Below the pieces are notes generated by a model. That model did no database searches and was not told where the DNA came from. It saw nothing but the letters and a program-made list of their open reading frames with translations. A program made the position numbers and the translations under genes. A stretch of DNA of 8,618 nucleotides from an uncultured Bacteroidaceae bacterium (lineage in GTDB: Bacteria > Bacteroidota > Bacteroidia > Bacteroidales > Bacteroidaceae), in NCBI GenBank assembly GCA_934364765.1, contig CAKRMO010000032.1, positions 1 through 8,618 of the forward strand, written 5' to 3'. Positions 7,391 to 8,618 of this stretch are shown piece by piece (positions within the stretch are counted from its first letter, which is position 1; each line of letters opens with the position of its first letter).

Positions 7391-7474
7391 ACTACATCGG
7401 ACATAGGAAAAACTACATAGGACATAGAAAAAATTATATCAGACATAATTCATTCTACATCAGACATAATTTTT
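7391..7474. repeat. Array B: four 21-nt repeat units with nested 7-nt rhythm
   Basis: Four 13-bp cores start at 7393, 7414, 7435 and 7456, spaced exactly 21 bp: TACATCGGACATA, TACATAGGACATA, TATATCAGACATA and TACATCAGACATA. Read in sevens from 7394 the array becomes ACATCGG, ACATAGG, AAAAACT, ACATAGG, ACATAGA, AAAAATT, ATATCAG, ACATAAT, TCATTCT, ACATCAG, ACATAAT, so each 21-nt unit is two ACATnnn heptamers plus a third one, A-rich in the first two units. A tracts follow units 1 and 2 (7408-7412 and 7428-7433) and AATTTTT follows unit 4. Bases 7425-7452 are identical to 1884-1911. There are no spacers of the CRISPR kind. Function is unknown. Confidence 0.9.
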
Positions 7475-7552
7475 CGCACTTATAAGACACAATAAACCAG
7501 GTGGTTACAAAAACCAGTACCGAGAAGCAATTTCCTTGAAACCCAAGTGTTT

Positions 7553-7582
7553 GTAAAATTCGCGCCTTTCCCGCCATTTTAC
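7553..7582. repeat. Inverted repeat GTAAAAT/ATTTTAC
   Basis: Perfect 7-bp arms (7553-7559 and 7576-7582) surround a 16-base GC-rich centre that can form a further GCG/CGC helix on the - strand. It lies just beyond the T run of the outer-membrane gene terminator. It may be a secondary or back-up termination or RNA-stabilising structure, or it may be chance. Confidence 0.35.
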
Positions 7583-7584
7583 GC

Positions 7585-7630
7585 AAAAAAGAAACCCGCA
7601 ACTTTGTTTGATTACGGAGTTGCGGGCTTC
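7585..7630 (-). terminator. Factor-independent terminator of the outer-membrane gene
   Basis: On the - strand the 13-base arms 7630-7618 (GAAGCCCGCAACT) and 7603-7591 (AGTTGCGGGTTTC) pair with one mismatch around a 14-base loop. The run TTTCTTTTTT follows at 7594-7585. The first arm begins 24 bases after the TAG stop of the barrel gene. Strong GC stem, short loop and a clean T run make this a textbook terminator. The + strand side (CTTCCTTATTATT) is less T-rich, so action in the other direction is possible but weaker. Confidence 0.88.
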
Positions 7631-7654
7631 CTTATTATTCCAAATCGTTTCTTG

Positions 7655-8618
7655 CTAGAACTTATAGCCCAATGTCAGCAAAAACTGGCTTCGGTCGAGC
7701 TTCAGTTTCGTACACGGAGCATCGTTCTCAACGGAATGATCACCGCGCTGTGTTGTAAAAGCGTAGAAATCTCCTCCCTGCTTTTGATACTGCCATGCGA
7801 AATCGGCATAGAAATGCTTTGCCTTATATCCCAAACCAGCCGTATAGCGGTTTATGTCGCCAAGGTTCACATAGTTTGTGGATGTGTTGTAGTCAATCGA
7901 GGCACTGTTTATAAACTGGTTCTGCAATGCGTTCGACTTAATGGGAGACGAAACATAATTATATCCCAAGCGGAGCGACAAGCCGTAGTCGAGTTTTGCT
8001 TCCGCGCCCAAGCGCACAGTGCTCACGCCCTTGAGATATTTGCTCGCCTCGCGGTTCAGCTCGCGGTCTTTTGTCTCATCGCCACTCCAGCTCCACTCGT
8101 CATAGCCCTCGTCATACGAAAGTTTAGCCGAAGAATAGTCGGAATATTCATATTCTGCGTCAATGGCAAGGAAGTCCCCAATCGTGCCACCTGCGGATAT
8201 GTTAAACTTCCAAGGCGTGCGGATATTGTAATCATGATCACCTACTTCTGTGCGCAAATCGTATCTATCGTATTGCGGTTCACTTGCACTCTCGCCATCG
8301 CCTGAACGTAAAAAAGCAGAATTTATCTGCGAAGTGCAATTTGCCGTCAGTGAATACCAAATTGGAGTTGAGAATGAAAGGCCGACCCTGAAAGAATAGC
8401 CCTCTATAGGATAGATTATTGTACCGAACTTCACATCAAGTCCGTTTCCGGAAAGCGAGCGGGCATTTGTCAGCGTATATGAACCAACAGACAAGCCGTC
8501 CTGATCCGCGAGGTTTTCCATATATCCGCTATAGCTGTCAACGTCAACATTATACACACCCATTGTGATGCCAAAATAATAGCGGTCGGAAATGTTAGTG
8601 CTCATGTTGAAGTCATAC
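7655..8618 (-). CDS. OMPP1/FadL/TodX-like outer-membrane beta-barrel protein, N-terminal part outside the window
   Basis: About 320 C-terminal residues of an outer-membrane transport barrel are present; the frame is open to the right edge (Y-D-F-N before the first Met), so the signal peptide, plug region and first strands are missing. The sequence is a run of amphipathic aromatic strands divided by polar loops, for example NISDRYYFGITMGVYNVDVDSYSGYMENL, PWKFNISAGGTIGDFLAIDAEYEYSDYSSAKLSYD, LGLRLGYNYVSSPI-like LSLRLGYNYVSSPIKS and YTAGLGYKAKHFYADFAWQYQKQGGDFYAF. It ends LLTLGYKF with a terminal Phe, the signal for insertion by the BAM complex. The pattern matches the TodX/FadL-like barrels common in Bacteroidota, which take up hydrophobic compounds in better-studied relatives; the ligand here is unknown. 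A strong terminator follows. Confidence 0.85.
   Translation of the reverse strand, partial: YDFNMSTNISDRYYFGITMGVYNVDVDSYSGYMENLADQDGLSVGSYTLTNARSLSGNGLDVKFGTIIYPIEGYSFRVGLSFSTPIWYSLTANCTSQINSAFLRSGDGESASEPQYDRYDLRTEVGDHDYNIRTPWKFNISAGGTIGDFLAIDAEYEYSDYSSAKLSYDEGYDEWSWSGDETKDRELNREASKYLKGVSTVRLGAEAKLDYGLSLRLGYNYVSSPIKSNALQNQFINSASIDYNTSTNYVNLGDINRYTAGLGYKAKHFYADFAWQYQKQGGDFYAFTTQRGDHSVENDAPCTKLKLDRSQFLLTLGYKF

Larger units (their letters stand above)
7324..7654. other. Non-coding junction between convergent genes (DUF151 gene and outer-membrane gene)
   Basis: This 331-bp stretch lies between two genes that point toward each other. In order it holds a weak CGCC/GGCG hairpin (7334-7350) with no T run after it, the four-unit repeat array B (7391-7474), an AT-rich spacer with no recognised signal, a 7-bp inverted repeat (7553-7582), and the strong terminator of the outer-membrane gene (7585-7630). 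I see no RNA gene. Plus-strand frames that cross it overlap the outer-membrane gene in antisense and are not convincing. Confidence 0.65.

Noticed and set aside
7391..7474. Possible CRISPR array because of evenly spaced short repeats
   Set aside because: The 21-bp step leaves only about 8 bases between cores and those bases are themselves A/T-rich and similar; there are no unique spacers and no cas genes.
7547..8305. 252-codon open frame on the + strand
   Set aside because: Most of it is antisense to the outer-membrane barrel gene, it runs through that gene's terminator, and its product shows no recognisable domain.

Overview
The window looks like chromosomal DNA from a member of the Bacteroidota, probably of the Bacteroidales. 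The evidence is a TAnnTTTG-type -7 promoter element (TATCTTTG at 6681-6688), gene starts without Shine-Dalgarno sequences, a TodX/FadL-type outer-membrane barrel, a DUF151 protein fused to a UVR motif, and a phosphoglycerate kinase whose sequence matches my memory of Bacteroidales enzymes. I see no tRNA, rRNA, transposase, integrase or CRISPR array, and no recognisable defence system.

Layout. At the left edge (1-1847, + strand) an MBOAT O-acyltransferase, cut by the window edge, is followed 11 nt later by a membrane-anchored SGNH/DltD-like protein. This is the usual two-gene arrangement for O-acylating a cell-surface polymer. A non-coding stretch (1848-2130) opens with a four-unit, 21-nt-period repeat array. 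On the - strand, read right to left, come pgk (6520-5270), a short gap with a terminator-like hairpin, an orphan substrate-binding lipoprotein (5180-4227), and a large TPR protein (4227-2131) that overlaps it by one base (TGATG). Divergent from pgk, across a 197-bp region with putative promoters for both directions, is a BFN/DUF151-UVR protein (6718-7323, +). A 331-bp non-coding stretch follows. It carries a second copy of the 21-nt array and a strong terminator for the outer-membrane gene that enters from the right edge on the - strand (8618-7655).

How the genes relate. The MBOAT and SGNH proteins very likely act together at the envelope. The lipoprotein and TPR protein are translationally coupled and probably co-expressed, but no permease or ATPase gene is beside them. 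pgk (glycolysis), the DUF151 protein and the outer-membrane barrel are ordinary chromosomal genes with no obvious functional link.

The most unusual feature is the pair of repeat arrays about 5.5 kb apart. Each has four units spaced exactly 21 nt apart, built on a nested 7-nt rhythm, and shares a 28-nt identical centre. Both sit between convergent genes. In one array a unit reads as the near-exact reverse complement of the consensus. This looks like a dispersed, structured intergenic element that deserves a genome-wide search.
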